From NCBI GenBank assembly GCA_020073365.1, contig JAIQFL010000001.1, positions 1 through 64,000 of the forward strand: 64,000 bases of DNA, read 5' to 3'. Shown here in pieces: positions 34,747 to 43,506 of this stretch; position 1 is the first letter of the stretch, and the number at the start of each line of letters is the position of its first letter. Below the pieces are notes generated by a model. It made no database searches. It was not told the DNA's origin and saw only the letters and a program-made list of their open reading frames with translations. Made by a program: the position numbers and the translations under genes. Source of the stretch: Terriglobia bacterium. Its GTDB lineage: Bacteria; Acidobacteriota; Terriglobia; Bryobacterales; Bryobacteraceae.

Positions 34747-36072
34747 CTAGAAGGTAAAACTCGTCTGCCCGAAAAATCCGTAGAACGATGGACCATCGCG
34801 GCGAAAGTAGTTCCGGTACTCAAACTTGAAAGCGGCAAAGCTGGTGATGTCGTACCGCACCCCCAACGTCGACGCGTGGAAGGTCGGCACCACCGAACGA
34901 AAGATCGCGTCGGACTTGGGCACGTGAATGTACTCGAAACGGTAGTATGGCTTCCACAGTTTCTGCAGCCACGGCAGCCGGTACGCCGTCTGCACATAAA
35001 ACGCCTGGCTGTTGGATCCTGTCGCGCCGCTGATCGGTTGGTGGGTGATGTTGGCAAATTCCGCGATGAACTCGGGTGTCTCCTTCTGCCAGACCAGGTG
35101 CGCCGATTCGATCCACTCGCGCGCCGCCGGCGCCGTTAGCGGGTTCAACTCATCGCGGTAGATGGACCCACCCACCTGCAAGCCGTACAGCGCGTCGGGC
35201 TTGACGAAGGCATTCGCCAGCCACGCCCGGTTGTTGTTGATGTCGCTGAAATCTCCGCCACGGCTGATCACCTGCCCGCGCCCGTTCCCCAGCCCCACCG
35301 CGTAGTTCAGGTTCAGACCGCCCGCCGGCGCCACCCCCTCAACCAGGCTGCCCACGAAGTGCACCGGAATGAAACTGCCGCCGAACTGGGTCATTTCCGG
35401 CCGGCTGATGGTGGTCTGCAGCCACTGCCCGTGATGGAACGCCGTATTCCAGTAGTTGATGGGTGTGTGGTACCGGCCGAATGACACTTTGAAATAATCG
35501 TTGGCGTCGTAGCGGATCATAATGCGCTCCACCTCGGCGTTGAAGCCGGCCGCCGGTGGCAACCCGGTGCCCGCGTCGGAGCGCGCCGTGAGCGTGACTT
35601 CGCCGAACATCGTCACCTTGGGTGAAAGTGCGGAGCTCAAGTGCAGCGTGAACTGCCCTTCCTCGAAACCGCTGTGCGGCGACAGCAGCGTCTGCGCGCC
35701 AAAACCGGTGGCCGTGCTGTGGAGGTCGGTGGCCGAAAAATTCAGGTCGCTGAAACCAGCGATCTTTAACGAGGGATACACTGGCGCCGTTTCCGGACCC
35801 GCCGTCTGCGGCGCTGGCGCCTGGTCGTGCGATTGATGCATCGCCTGGGTAGCCGAACCGGCCGTCGCGGGTACCGGAGCGGCGCCTGCCCCCGGAGCCG
35901 CCGCATTGGCCGTGGGGTTCCCTTTCTCCAACTCCAACACGCGCTTTTCCAGCCCATCGATGCGAGCCAGCAGCTTTTCGATCAGTTCTTTCGTCGCTGG
36001 GTCGTTTGTCTGCGCGCCGGCCCACGGCGCCCCCATCGCAAGCATCACGAAAAGCAGTGAAATACGACTCAT
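34747..36072 (-). CDS. Outer-membrane porin-like beta-barrel protein
   Basis: 441-residue outer-membrane protein. Signal peptide MSRISLLFVMLAMGAPWAGAQ, then a short coiled coil (KELIEKLLARIDGLEKRVLELE), an Ala/Pro-rich linker containing MHQSHDQ and a beta-rich barrel (~130-441) ending QTSFTF with terminal Phe. FGRYHTPINYWN and ITRPEMT-like segments recall porins annotated as phosphate-selective, but specificity cannot be judged. ATG 36072 has GGGGAG upstream, and the signal peptide starts there, so the longer frame to 36315 is rejected. First gene of a minus-strand unit with the PstS-like gene. Confidence 0.85.
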   Translation of the reverse strand: MSRISLLFVMLAMGAPWAGAQTNDPATKELIEKLLARIDGLEKRVLELEKGNPTANAAAPGAGAAPVPATAGSATQAMHQSHDQAPAPQTAGPETAPVYPSLKIAGFSDLNFSATDLHSTATGFGAQTLLSPHSGFEEGQFTLHLSSALSPKVTMFGEVTLTARSDAGTGLPPAAGFNAEVERIMIRYDANDYFKVSFGRYHTPINYWNTAFHHGQWLQTTISRPEMTQFGGSFIPVHFVGSLVEGVAPAGGLNLNYAVGLGNGRGQVISRGGDFSDINNNRAWLANAFVKPDALYGLQVGGSIYRDELNPLTAPAAREWIESAHLVWQKETPEFIAEFANITHQPISGATGSNSQAFYVQTAYRLPWLQKLWKPYYRFEYIHVPKSDAIFRSVVPTFHASTLGVRYDITSFAAFKFEYRNYFRRDGPSFYGFFGQTSFTF

Positions 36073-36309
36073 TGCACTCCCCTCGGTAGTCCAGTACTCA
36101 CAGTTCGCAAGGCCGCGATTTGCATGATCGGCAGCGAATGTTCCAAAGCAGATTAGCACACAAAGGCGAACGGATTCCGCACTTCGTCGCGCAAACAACA
36201 ACGGGACCCAGCGCCTCCGCGTCGTCCAGGGTTGGCACGGTCCAGGAATGACCCCGATCATGACGTCTGATCCGGCCCCTAAAATGCTCCAGACCGACTT
36301 GGCTACAAT
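36073..36309. other. Divergent intergenic region, porin versus acylation operon
   Basis: 237 bp that must carry promoters for both strands. On the plus strand TACAAT (36302-36307) ends two bases before ATG 36310, with no SD and no clear -35; this would fit either a chance match or a leaderless start at the in-frame GTG 36316. Nothing else stands out. Confidence 0.4.
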
Positions 36310-37704
36310 ATGCAAGTGCAGTCCGGCAGTGGGGTCTATTATGCATTCATCGCGACAGTCTTCTTTATTTACTGGGCGTCGGCGGGTTCACGCCTCCTTC
36401 GATTAGCCGTCATCCTTTTCGCCAACTATCTCTTCTGCGCGCGCTACGGCTTGTTCTACGTCCTGCTGCTACCGGCCTGTTCCACGCTGGATTTCCTCAT
36501 TGGCCTGGGCCTCATGCGCTTCCAGCACGCGCCCGTCCGCAGGCTGTTGGTGGGATTCAGCATCGGCCTCAATCTCGCCCTACTGGCCGCCTCCCGTCAC
36601 ATGGGACTGTGGTTGAACCGCCACGCCACAGCCGCTTCCGGCTGGGACTGGGTTTTCCCCCTGGGCCTCTCGTTCTACATTTTTCAATCCCTCACGTACA
36701 CCATTGACCTGTATCGGCGCGACGGCGAGGGGACTTCGAGCCTCTTGAGTTATCTCTCGGCGGTTACTTTTTTCCCGACCGTTCAGGCCGGGCCCATCAC
36801 GCGCGTAACCGAGCTCATCAAGCAATTCTCCGCCCGCCCAGCGCTGAGCCGGGTGGATGGCGGCCGGGCCTTTTTTCTGATCGGCATGGGCCTTTTGAAG
36901 AAAGCCCTGATTGCCGATTATCTGGCCGAGAGCCTCGTGAACCGGGTCTTCGATACTCCGAAACTGTACAGCGGCGCCGAGGCCCTGCTCGCTGTTTATG
37001 CCTATTCGCTGCAGTTGTACTACGACTTTTCCGGCTACACCGACATCGCCCGCGGCACGGCGATGCTGCTGGGGATCAGGCTGCCGATCAATTTCGACCG
37101 GCCGTACCTGTCCGCCAACCTCACGGAGTTCTGGCGGCGGTGGCACATCACGTTTTCCAACTGGCTGCGGGACTACCTGTTTTTCTCGCTTCCCGGCGCC
37201 CGCTCGAAGGTCATGCCGTATATCAACCTGGTCATCACGATGGTGTTGGGAGGCCTCTGGCACGGCGTCGCCTGGACCTTCGCGATCTGGGGTCTTCTCC
37301 ACGGCATGGCGCTGGCCGGTACACGCGCGTGGTTCGCCTGGCATGGCCGTCCGAAGCAGCCCGTCAGCCCCGTGCGACATGCCGTGGCGGTCTTCTGCAC
37401 GTACCAGTTCGTCTGTCTCACCTGGGTCTTCTTCCGCGCGGGCAGCCTGGCGGATGCTCTGGCTATGCTGGGCCGTATTGCCTCCCTGACCATCGGCTTC
37501 GAAAACATCCCGGCCCTGCTCGCGGTCGTCCTGCTGCTCGCGGCCGCCGCCTTGTTCGTCAAAAAGACCTGGTACACGCGCGCTATGGAAACCTTCGCGG
37601 CCTGCCCGTTCTACGTCCATGCGGCGACGCTGCTGGCGGTAGCGGTGGCCATCCAACTTCTGGGAGGGCGCGGCGGTACCCCGTTCGTCTACTCCCGGTT
37701 TTAG
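36310..37704 (+). CDS. MBOAT-family O-acyltransferase (AlgI/DltB-like)
   Basis: 464-residue multi-pass membrane acyltransferase that would carry acyl groups from a cytoplasmic donor across the membrane. It has about ten hydrophobic segments and the family core: PLGLSFYIFQSLTYTIDLYRR, FFPTVQAGPITR, YDFSGYTDIARG, NLTEFWRRWHITFSNWLRDY (His279) and GGLWHGVAWTFAIWG with the catalytic-type His318. AlgI passes acetyl for alginate; DltB passes D-alanine from a carrier protein. Here the next genes are two SGNH proteins, an acyl carrier protein and a KAS III homologue at 3, 4, -26 and 2 bp spacing, so an acyl-ACP donor is the natural inference. Confidence 0.93.
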   Translation: MQVQSGSGVYYAFIATVFFIYWASAGSRLLRLAVILFANYLFCARYGLFYVLLLPACSTLDFLIGLGLMRFQHAPVRRLLVGFSIGLNLALLAASRHMGLWLNRHATAASGWDWVFPLGLSFYIFQSLTYTIDLYRRDGEGTSSLLSYLSAVTFFPTVQAGPITRVTELIKQFSARPALSRVDGGRAFFLIGMGLLKKALIADYLAESLVNRVFDTPKLYSGAEALLAVYAYSLQLYYDFSGYTDIARGTAMLLGIRLPINFDRPYLSANLTEFWRRWHITFSNWLRDYLFFSLPGARSKVMPYINLVITMVLGGLWHGVAWTFAIWGLLHGMALAGTRAWFAWHGRPKQPVSPVRHAVAVFCTYQFVCLTWVFFRAGSLADALAMLGRIASLTIGFENIPALLAVVLLLAAAALFVKKTWYTRAMETFAACPFYVHAATLLAVAVAIQLLGGRGGTPFVYSRF

Positions 37705-37707
37705 ACC

Positions 37708-39096
37708 ATGCAAGGCTTCCCCCTCCAAACCGGTCTGACCATTGCGACGCTTGGCCTGCTCCTGGCGGGAACGCGATTGGTGGCGCCTGCGATCAAGGGT
37801 CCCGAGCCCGCGCAGTTCACCGCCATCGTGGATTTTGCGCCGGAGCGGGTCCCCCTCAGTCCCTTGAGCCGCCGCAGCGAGCCAGAGCCGCCGCCCGTTT
37901 CGAGAATCAAGCTCCGGGCGACTGCCACTCTGCTCGACGATTCCGCCGGCGCGTTGGACCATTTCTACCAGGCGCTCTGGCGGACTGAGAAGCGGGAGCA
38001 AGACGCGGCGAGCCAGAGCCCCGCAGTCACCCATATCGTCCACTACGGCGACTCGCCTACCACCGCGGACCTGATTACCGGAGACATACGCAGCCAGTTG
38101 CAGAAGCGCTTCGGCGACGCCGGCCACGGCTTTGTCCTGGTGGCCAAGCCGTGGGCCTGGTATCAACACACGGGCGTGCAGCTTTCGGCGTCGGGCTGGC
38201 AGATGTCGCCGGCCAGCCACTTCGAGGCGCATGACGGCATGTTCGGCCTGGGCGGCGTGAGCTTCGTCGGCTCCGGATCGGCTCACAGCAACATCGTCTT
38301 TCAGAATAAAGGCCACTCCGCATTCGAAGTATGGTTCCTCCATCAACCCGGGGGTGGAGTGTTCACGCTCACGGCGGACGGGCGAACTCTGGGGCGTATC
38401 GACACGGCCGGAGATTCGAAGTCGCCAGGTTTCGCCGCCTTCCGCGCCGAGCTCCCCGCGGACGAGTTGGAAATCCGCGTGGAGCAAGGAAGCGTCCGTC
38501 TGTTTGGGCTCTCGGCGGAGAAGACCGGGCCAGGCGTGGTCTACGACAGCCTGGGGCTCAATGGCGCATCCATCACCGTTCTGTCGCGCATGTTCAACCA
38601 GGCTCACTGGGCCGAGGAGCTGAGCCACCGCCATCCCGACCTGGTGATCGTCAACTACGGAACCAACGAGGCGGACTTTGCGGCCTTCGTCGACCGTCAA
38701 TACGAGAAGGAACTGCGGGAAGCCATCCGGCGCATTCACGCCGCTGTGCCGGGTGCTTCGGTCCTGGTGATGGGCCCTATGGACCGCGGTCAGCGGGTTG
38801 GCGGTGGCGACGTTGAAACCATGCCGACCATTCCGCGCATCGTCGAGGTCCAGAAGCGTGTCGCGAAGGAGACGGGCTGCGGCTTCTTTGACACGTTCAC
38901 GGCCATGGGCGGCGAAGGCACTATGGCGCGCTGGTACGCCGCTCAGCCGCGCCTGGTGTCGGCGGACTTCATCCACCCCTATCCGGCGGGCGGTAAAATG
39001 ATCGCGACCATTTTCACGAAGGAGGTCGCCGCCGGGCTCAACCGCTTCAAATTGCGACAGACGGTCCAAAATCGGATCACAGGCGCGGTACGCTAG
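37708..39096 (+). CDS. SGNH/GDSL-type esterase/acyltransferase, copy 1
   Basis: 462-residue protein with an N-terminal hydrophobic anchor (~8-27), placing the rest in the periplasm. SGNH landmarks: GDSPTTAD (nucleophile Ser116), FGLGGVSFVG (Gly block), IVNYGTNEADF (Asn block) and DFIHPYPAGG (Asp420, His423 as the DxxH dyad). A beta-rich insert between blocks I and III resembles a carbohydrate-binding-like fold and is also seen in the next gene. Such enzymes finish O-acylation of polymers (AlgJ/AlgX, DltD-like roles) or remove acyl groups. Only 3 bp follow the MBOAT stop. Confidence 0.88.
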   Translation: MQGFPLQTGLTIATLGLLLAGTRLVAPAIKGPEPAQFTAIVDFAPERVPLSPLSRRSEPEPPPVSRIKLRATATLLDDSAGALDHFYQALWRTEKREQDAASQSPAVTHIVHYGDSPTTADLITGDIRSQLQKRFGDAGHGFVLVAKPWAWYQHTGVQLSASGWQMSPASHFEAHDGMFGLGGVSFVGSGSAHSNIVFQNKGHSAFEVWFLHQPGGGVFTLTADGRTLGRIDTAGDSKSPGFAAFRAELPADELEIRVEQGSVRLFGLSAEKTGPGVVYDSLGLNGASITVLSRMFNQAHWAEELSHRHPDLVIVNYGTNEADFAAFVDRQYEKELREAIRRIHAAVPGASVLVMGPMDRGQRVGGGDVETMPTIPRIVEVQKRVAKETGCGFFDTFTAMGGEGTMARWYAAQPRLVSADFIHPYPAGGKMIATIFTKEVAAGLNRFKLRQTVQNRITGAVR

Positions 39097-39100
39097 AAGA

Positions 39101-40432
39101 ATGCGACTGTGGCCCGGAGTGGTAACCGGAATGGTCGCGGCTGGTACGCTGCTTCTATTGGTTACCCCTTTCGAAGGCGCCACCAAGAAAAAGACGACAC
39201 GCCGCGCCGCCCCGCCGTCTCCCAAGATCAGTCCCGCCGTCCGCGCGGCCTCCCTGCGGAAGGTGGAGGACTATCTCGAAGAGTCGACGCGGACGTTCGC
39301 CCAGCCCGGCGCTCTGGTGCCGGTGTTTGAGCAACTCCTCCGGCTCGGCTCGGAACCCAACAAGACCCCGGTCCACATTCTGCATTTCGGCGACTCCCAC
39401 ACCGCGGCCGACGATTGGACGGGCGGATTGCGCGACCTGTTCAAGGAGCGGTTCGGAGACGGCGGATCCGGCTTCTCGCTTGCCGGGCACCCCTTTCTGG
39501 GCTACCGGCGCTTCGATGCACGCGGTGGTGGAACCAGCGGCTGGCAAAGCCAGGGCTTTCGCTCCGCTGCGGGCGACGGATATTTCGGACTCGGCGGGGT
39601 CAGCATTTCGACCGAGCGCGCCGGCGAGTCGGTCTATATCGACTCCGAATGCGATTTCCTCGAAATAGAATACCTGCAGCAACCCGGCGGCGGCGAACTG
39701 GCGCTTTACGATTCCGATCAGCGTCTGGAAGACTTTTCCACGGACGGAGAGCTCGCCCCCGGCTTCGTCCGTTACCAGACTCCTCCCGGACCGCACCGCT
39801 TCACGCTGCGCACGCTGAGCTCGCGTCCTGTCCGGCTTTTTGGCTGGGTGGCCGACAAGAGCGCGGGAGTCACTTACGAGGCCCTGGGCATCAATGGCGC
39901 GGAAGCCTCCGTGATGCTTCGCTGGGACGAGAATATGTTGGCCACTTACTTGCAACGTCGTAGTCCAGGACTGATTGTGCTGGCATACGGTACCAACGAA
40001 GCGAGCGATCCGAACTGGAATTCCGAGAGCTACCAGGCGATGTTTTCGGCTCTGCTCCAGCGGCTCCGCCGCGAGGCCCCGGCTGCGTCGATCCTGGTGC
40101 TCGGTCCCACCGACCGATGGTACAGGTATCGGGGCGTCCTGCGCCCGTTGCCCGGTATCGACTACATCATTGCGGCCCAGCAGGACGCCTGCCGCGAGAA
40201 TGCGTGCGCTTATTGGAATACCCGCGAGCGCATGGGCGGCAAGGGTTCCATGCGCGCGTGGGTATCCGCCGGTCTCGGCCAAATCGACTATGTTCACTTC
40301 ACGTCGGCCGGATACCGCCGCCTGGCCGCCGTGTTATTTGGGGATATCCTGCAGCAGTATCAGACATACAAGAAGACGCGCCTGGAGATAGCGGATCCGG
40401 TTTCCCATGGACAAGCGCACCAAGATCGTTAG
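39101..40432 (+). CDS. SGNH/GDSL-type esterase/acyltransferase, copy 2
   Basis: 443-residue paralogue of the preceding gene. An N-terminal membrane anchor (VTGMVAAGTLLLLVT) is followed by a basic stretch KKKTTRR. SGNH blocks: HFGDSHTAAD (Ser99), GYFGLGGVSIST, LAYGTNEASD and DYVHFTSAGYRRLA (Asp396, His399). The catalytic triad is intact, so both copies could be active; one may transfer and the other edit or hydrolyse. The first 24 bp of the carrier-protein gene overlap the end of this one, a sign of tight coupling. Confidence 0.88.
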   Translation: MRLWPGVVTGMVAAGTLLLLVTPFEGATKKKTTRRAAPPSPKISPAVRAASLRKVEDYLEESTRTFAQPGALVPVFEQLLRLGSEPNKTPVHILHFGDSHTAADDWTGGLRDLFKERFGDGGSGFSLAGHPFLGYRRFDARGGGTSGWQSQGFRSAAGDGYFGLGGVSISTERAGESVYIDSECDFLEIEYLQQPGGGELALYDSDQRLEDFSTDGELAPGFVRYQTPPGPHRFTLRTLSSRPVRLFGWVADKSAGVTYEALGINGAEASVMLRWDENMLATYLQRRSPGLIVLAYGTNEASDPNWNSESYQAMFSALLQRLRREAPAASILVLGPTDRWYRYRGVLRPLPGIDYIIAAQQDACRENACAYWNTRERMGGKGSMRAWVSAGLGQIDYVHFTSAGYRRLAAVLFGDILQQYQTYKKTRLEIADPVSHGQAHQDR

Positions 40433-40640
40433 CATCCTCCAGCGCCTCGCCGAAAAGCCCATCGACCCCGCGCCCGACGAATCGCTCTTCGAGTCCGGCC
40501 TCCTGGATTCATTCACTCTCACTGACTTGGTGACTGCCTTGGAATCGGAGTTTGGGATTCAAATCCCCGACTCCGACCTCACGCCGCGGAAATTCGATTC
40601 CATCGCGCGCATCGAGGCTTACGTCCAAAGCCGGTCCTGA
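40407..40640 (+). CDS. Acyl carrier protein
   Basis: 77-residue stand-alone carrier protein. GLLDSFTLTDLV contains the phosphopantetheine site Ser35 in the DSF form (DSL in fatty-acid ACP). The C-terminus IEAYVQSRS is helix 4. The protein is less acidic than housekeeping ACPs and is closer in feel to DltC-type carriers. It starts inside the end of the SGNH gene (26-bp overlap), and the KAS III gene follows 2 bp later. Likely role: shuttle for the acyl group moved by the MBOAT protein. A phosphopantetheinyl transferase must be encoded elsewhere. Confidence 0.93.
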   Translation: MDKRTKIVSILQRLAEKPIDPAPDESLFESGLLDSFTLTDLVTALESEFGIQIPDSDLTPRKFDSIARIEAYVQSRS

Positions 40641-40642
40641 CC

Positions 40643-41596
40643 ATGGCGTACCTGTGCGCGCTCGGCTGTTACCTGCCCCCACGGGTAGTGGACAACTCCG
40701 AGATCGCTGCGCTGGTGGGAGCCGATCCGGCCTGGATCTTGCAGGCGACCGGCATCGTCGAGCGGCGGTTCGCCGCGCCGGAGGAATCCGTCGCGACTCT
40801 CGGCACACGAGCGGCCAAGGACTGTCTGGAATCGGCGGGGGTCAGCGCGGCCGAAGTCGGCCTGATCCTCGTGTCCTGCGGGTCGAGCGAGCGCCGCTTT
40901 CCCGGACCCGCCACGGAGATCGCCGCAGCCTTAGGGGCTCAGGGTATGCCGGCAGGCACGCCGGCGATCGACCTGCCGCTGGCCAGTGTCGGCTCGCTGT
41001 TCGGTCTCGCCCTGGCAGCCAGTCTCTGCCACGATTACCGCAACGTGCTGATCATTGGGACGGAGATCATGTCGCGCGTGGTCCGCCTGGACCCAACCGG
41101 ACGCGACACCGCAATCCTCTTTGGCGACGGCGCAGGCGCTTGCCTGGTCAGCGCAGAGACGGGTTTCGCCCGCATCGTCGATTCGGTGATGCATAGCGAC
41201 GGGGAATTCGCGGGCGCCCTCCGCCTGGATCTCGATTCACCGCTCCACATGGAAGGCCGGACGATCATCCTGCAGGCGTCGCGAAAGCTGCCGCGCGCGA
41301 TTACCGAAGTGCTGGACCGCAATCACACCAAGGCCGGCGAGGTGGGCACGTTCGTAATGCACCAGGCGAATCTGAACCTGATTACGCGCGTGGCGAAGGC
41401 TCTGGGCGTCCCGGAGTCGAAATTCTTCTGCAACGTCGAGCGATACGGCAACACGTCGTCAGCGTCGTTGTTGATTGCCGCTGCCGAGTGGTGGCGGGAA
41501 TCGGGGCAGCGAATAGAAGCCCCGATCGTCTTCGCGGCTTTCGGCGCGGGGTTGAATTGGGGCGCGCTGCTGGCGGTGCCGGTGGCGCCCGAGTAG
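40643..41596 (+). CDS. KAS III/FabH-like protein with Ser in place of catalytic Cys
   Basis: 317-residue thiolase-fold protein of FabH type and length. Alignment by eye to FabH puts Ser115 (DLPLASVG) exactly where the nucleophilic Cys lies in DVAAACAG. The other two residues are kept: His240 in MHQAN and Asn270 in YGNTSSAS. FGDGAGACLV is the usual conserved loop. A few KAS III-like enzymes, such as DpsC of daunorubicin synthesis, use Ser and act as acyltransferases, so this protein more likely loads or transfers an acyl group on the neighbouring carrier protein than starts fatty-acid synthesis. An inactive scaffold role is the alternative. Confidence 0.88.
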   Translation: MAYLCALGCYLPPRVVDNSEIAALVGADPAWILQATGIVERRFAAPEESVATLGTRAAKDCLESAGVSAAEVGLILVSCGSSERRFPGPATEIAAALGAQGMPAGTPAIDLPLASVGSLFGLALAASLCHDYRNVLIIGTEIMSRVVRLDPTGRDTAILFGDGAGACLVSAETGFARIVDSVMHSDGEFAGALRLDLDSPLHMEGRTIILQASRKLPRAITEVLDRNHTKAGEVGTFVMHQANLNLITRVAKALGVPESKFFCNVERYGNTSSASLLIAAAEWWRESGQRIEAPIVFAAFGAGLNWGALLAVPVAPE

Positions 41597-41652
41597 TGGG
41601 TCCATTTCCGAAAAAGGGAAGGCGATTCGCGATATGCTCGTTGGAGCGCGAA

Positions 41653-43506
41653 ATGCAAAACGCCGAACTCTTCGCCAAAAGGATGCTTCCGATGACACCC
41701 ATCTCGAACAACGTGGTGTGCCGGCGGCTGGCCGCTGCCGGCTTACTCTTCTTCACCCTCGACTGGACCGCCGCCGCGCAAGGTATCAATGTAACGCAAA
41801 GGCTTGAGGGGTTCGATGCCTACATGGCCAAGACCCTGAAGGACTGGAATGCGCCGGGCGTCGGCGTGGGCATCGTCGTCAATGACAAGCTGGTTTTCGC
41901 CAAGGGCTACGGCTTCCGGGACTATGAGAAGAAACTCCCATTCACCCCCGCCACCATGAGCCCCATCGCGTCGAACACGAAACTGTTCACCGCGGTTGCC
42001 GCGGGCATGCTGGTGGAGGAAGGGAAGCTGTCATGGGACAAGCCGGTGCGCCAATCCGTCCCGGCCATTCGCTTTTACAACGACCAGCTCAACGACACCG
42101 TGACCCTGCGCGACATGCTATCGCACCGCACCGGCATCACGCGGCACGACACCATCTGGTACAAATCCGATTTCACCCGCAAAGAACTGTTCGAGAAGGT
42201 AGTTTACCTGGAGCCGCAGGAGCCCATGCGGGAGACCTTCCTGTACAACAACCTGATGTTCGCGGCGGTCGGGTATCTGATTGAACTGCAGTCCGGGAAA
42301 ACCTGGGAGCAGTTTGTCAAAGAGAGGATCTTTGACCCGCTCCACATGAACTCCACCAGTTACACCGTTTCAGACATGTTGAAGCGTCTGGAATTCGGCG
42401 TCGGGTTTACCGAGAGGCGCGATTCTTTTGAGCTTTACAGAATTCCATACTATGAGGACATAACGGGCGTGGCACCTTGCGGAGCCATAGTTTCCAACAT
42501 TGAAGATATGTCCCATTGGCTGATTGCGCTGATGAACCAGGGGAAATATGACGGCAAACAGGTGCTGCCGGCGGCAGTGTTGAAGGCCACCCTGCAGCCG
42601 GCCATCGCCCTGCCTAACACGGGTCTCGAAACCCGGGGTTGGTCCGAGATCCTCAATGCGGCTTACGGCATGGGGCGGCAGACCGCATCCTACCGGGGCC
42701 ACCTCATCACTTTTCACGGCGGTGATTTACCTGGCTTCCACACGCAGGTTTCGTTCATGCCGCAGGACCACATCGGCGTCATGGTCTTTGAAATTGGGAA
42801 TCACAGCCAGCCACTTTACAACATCGTCAGCTATAACGTGTATGAACGATTGCTGGGCATGGATCAGACGCCCTGGAGTGAACGTCAGCTCGATATTCGG
42901 TTGAAGAATAAGAAGGCGGGGACCGAAGCGCGAACGAAAGCCAACGAGGGCCGTGTTCCGGATACGAAGCCGTCCCACGCCCTCTCGGCTTACGCCGGCG
43001 CCTACGAGAACCCCGCTTACGGCGTGATGACCATCGGCCTGAAGGACAACCAGCTTCAGTTCGACTTTCATAAGATGCGATTCCCCATGACTCACTTCCA
43101 CTATGATCGCTTCGACACACCCGATGACGAGCAGGATGGCAAGCGGTCGGTGAACTTCCGAACGGATCCGCAAGGCGATATCGACCAGGCCGTGATGTCC
43201 CTGGATGAAGCGGAAGCCGTATTCGTCCGTAAGCCAGACACCATTGACCCGAAGTTGATGTCTCAGCTCGCGGGTGACTACGAAACGCCCGGCGGCGTGA
43301 AGATTCAGGTCGCGCTGGCGCCGGGCGGGCGCTTGTCGCTCGTTCTGCCCGGCCAGCCCGTGATTGCGTTGAACCAGGTGAAGGGCCTGACATTCCGGAC
43401 GCCGCAGTTCTCCGATGAGACCCTCGAGTTTGTGGTGCAGGACGGCCAGGTGAAGGGACTTAAACAAAAGAGCCCGTCGGGCGAGTTCACGTTCCCGAAG
43501 AAGTAG
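41653..43506 (+). CDS. Exported serine hydrolase, class C beta-lactamase/DD-peptidase family
   Basis: 617-residue protein, cleaved or anchored by the leader RRLAAAGLLFFTLDWTAAAQ. The beta-lactamase-fold domain (~50-410) shows SNTK (Ser107, Lys110), YNN (Tyr198, Asn200) and HGG (355-357), the three class C elements. A C-terminal ~170-residue beta-rich domain (SAYAGAYENPAYGVM...) is frequent in these carbohydrate- or peptide-acting hydrolases. Substrate unknown; true beta-lactamase activity is unlikely. ATG 41653 has GGAG six bases upstream. It follows the acylation operon by 56 bp on the same strand and could act on the same envelope material. Confidence 0.87.
   Translation: MQNAELFAKRMLPMTPISNNVVCRRLAAAGLLFFTLDWTAAAQGINVTQRLEGFDAYMAKTLKDWNAPGVGVGIVVNDKLVFAKGYGFRDYEKKLPFTPATMSPIASNTKLFTAVAAGMLVEEGKLSWDKPVRQSVPAIRFYNDQLNDTVTLRDMLSHRTGITRHDTIWYKSDFTRKELFEKVVYLEPQEPMRETFLYNNLMFAAVGYLIELQSGKTWEQFVKERIFDPLHMNSTSYTVSDMLKRLEFGVGFTERRDSFELYRIPYYEDITGVAPCGAIVSNIEDMSHWLIALMNQGKYDGKQVLPAAVLKATLQPAIALPNTGLETRGWSEILNAAYGMGRQTASYRGHLITFHGGDLPGFHTQVSFMPQDHIGVMVFEIGNHSQPLYNIVSYNVYERLLGMDQTPWSERQLDIRLKNKKAGTEARTKANEGRVPDTKPSHALSAYAGAYENPAYGVMTIGLKDNQLQFDFHKMRFPMTHFHYDRFDTPDDEQDGKRSVNFRTDPQGDIDQAVMSLDEAEAVFVRKPDTIDPKLMSQLAGDYETPGGVKIQVALAPGGRLSLVLPGQPVIALNQVKGLTFRTPQFSDETLEFVVQDGQVKGLKQKSPSGEFTFPKK

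Noticed and set aside
36580-39225. 881-codon minus-strand frame over the MBOAT and SGNH genes
   Set aside because: The longest shadow in the window; opposite to two genes with complete active-site motifs.
40643-41596. Housekeeping FabH assignment
   Set aside because: Nucleophile Cys is Ser and the genomic setting is an envelope acylation operon, not a fab cluster.
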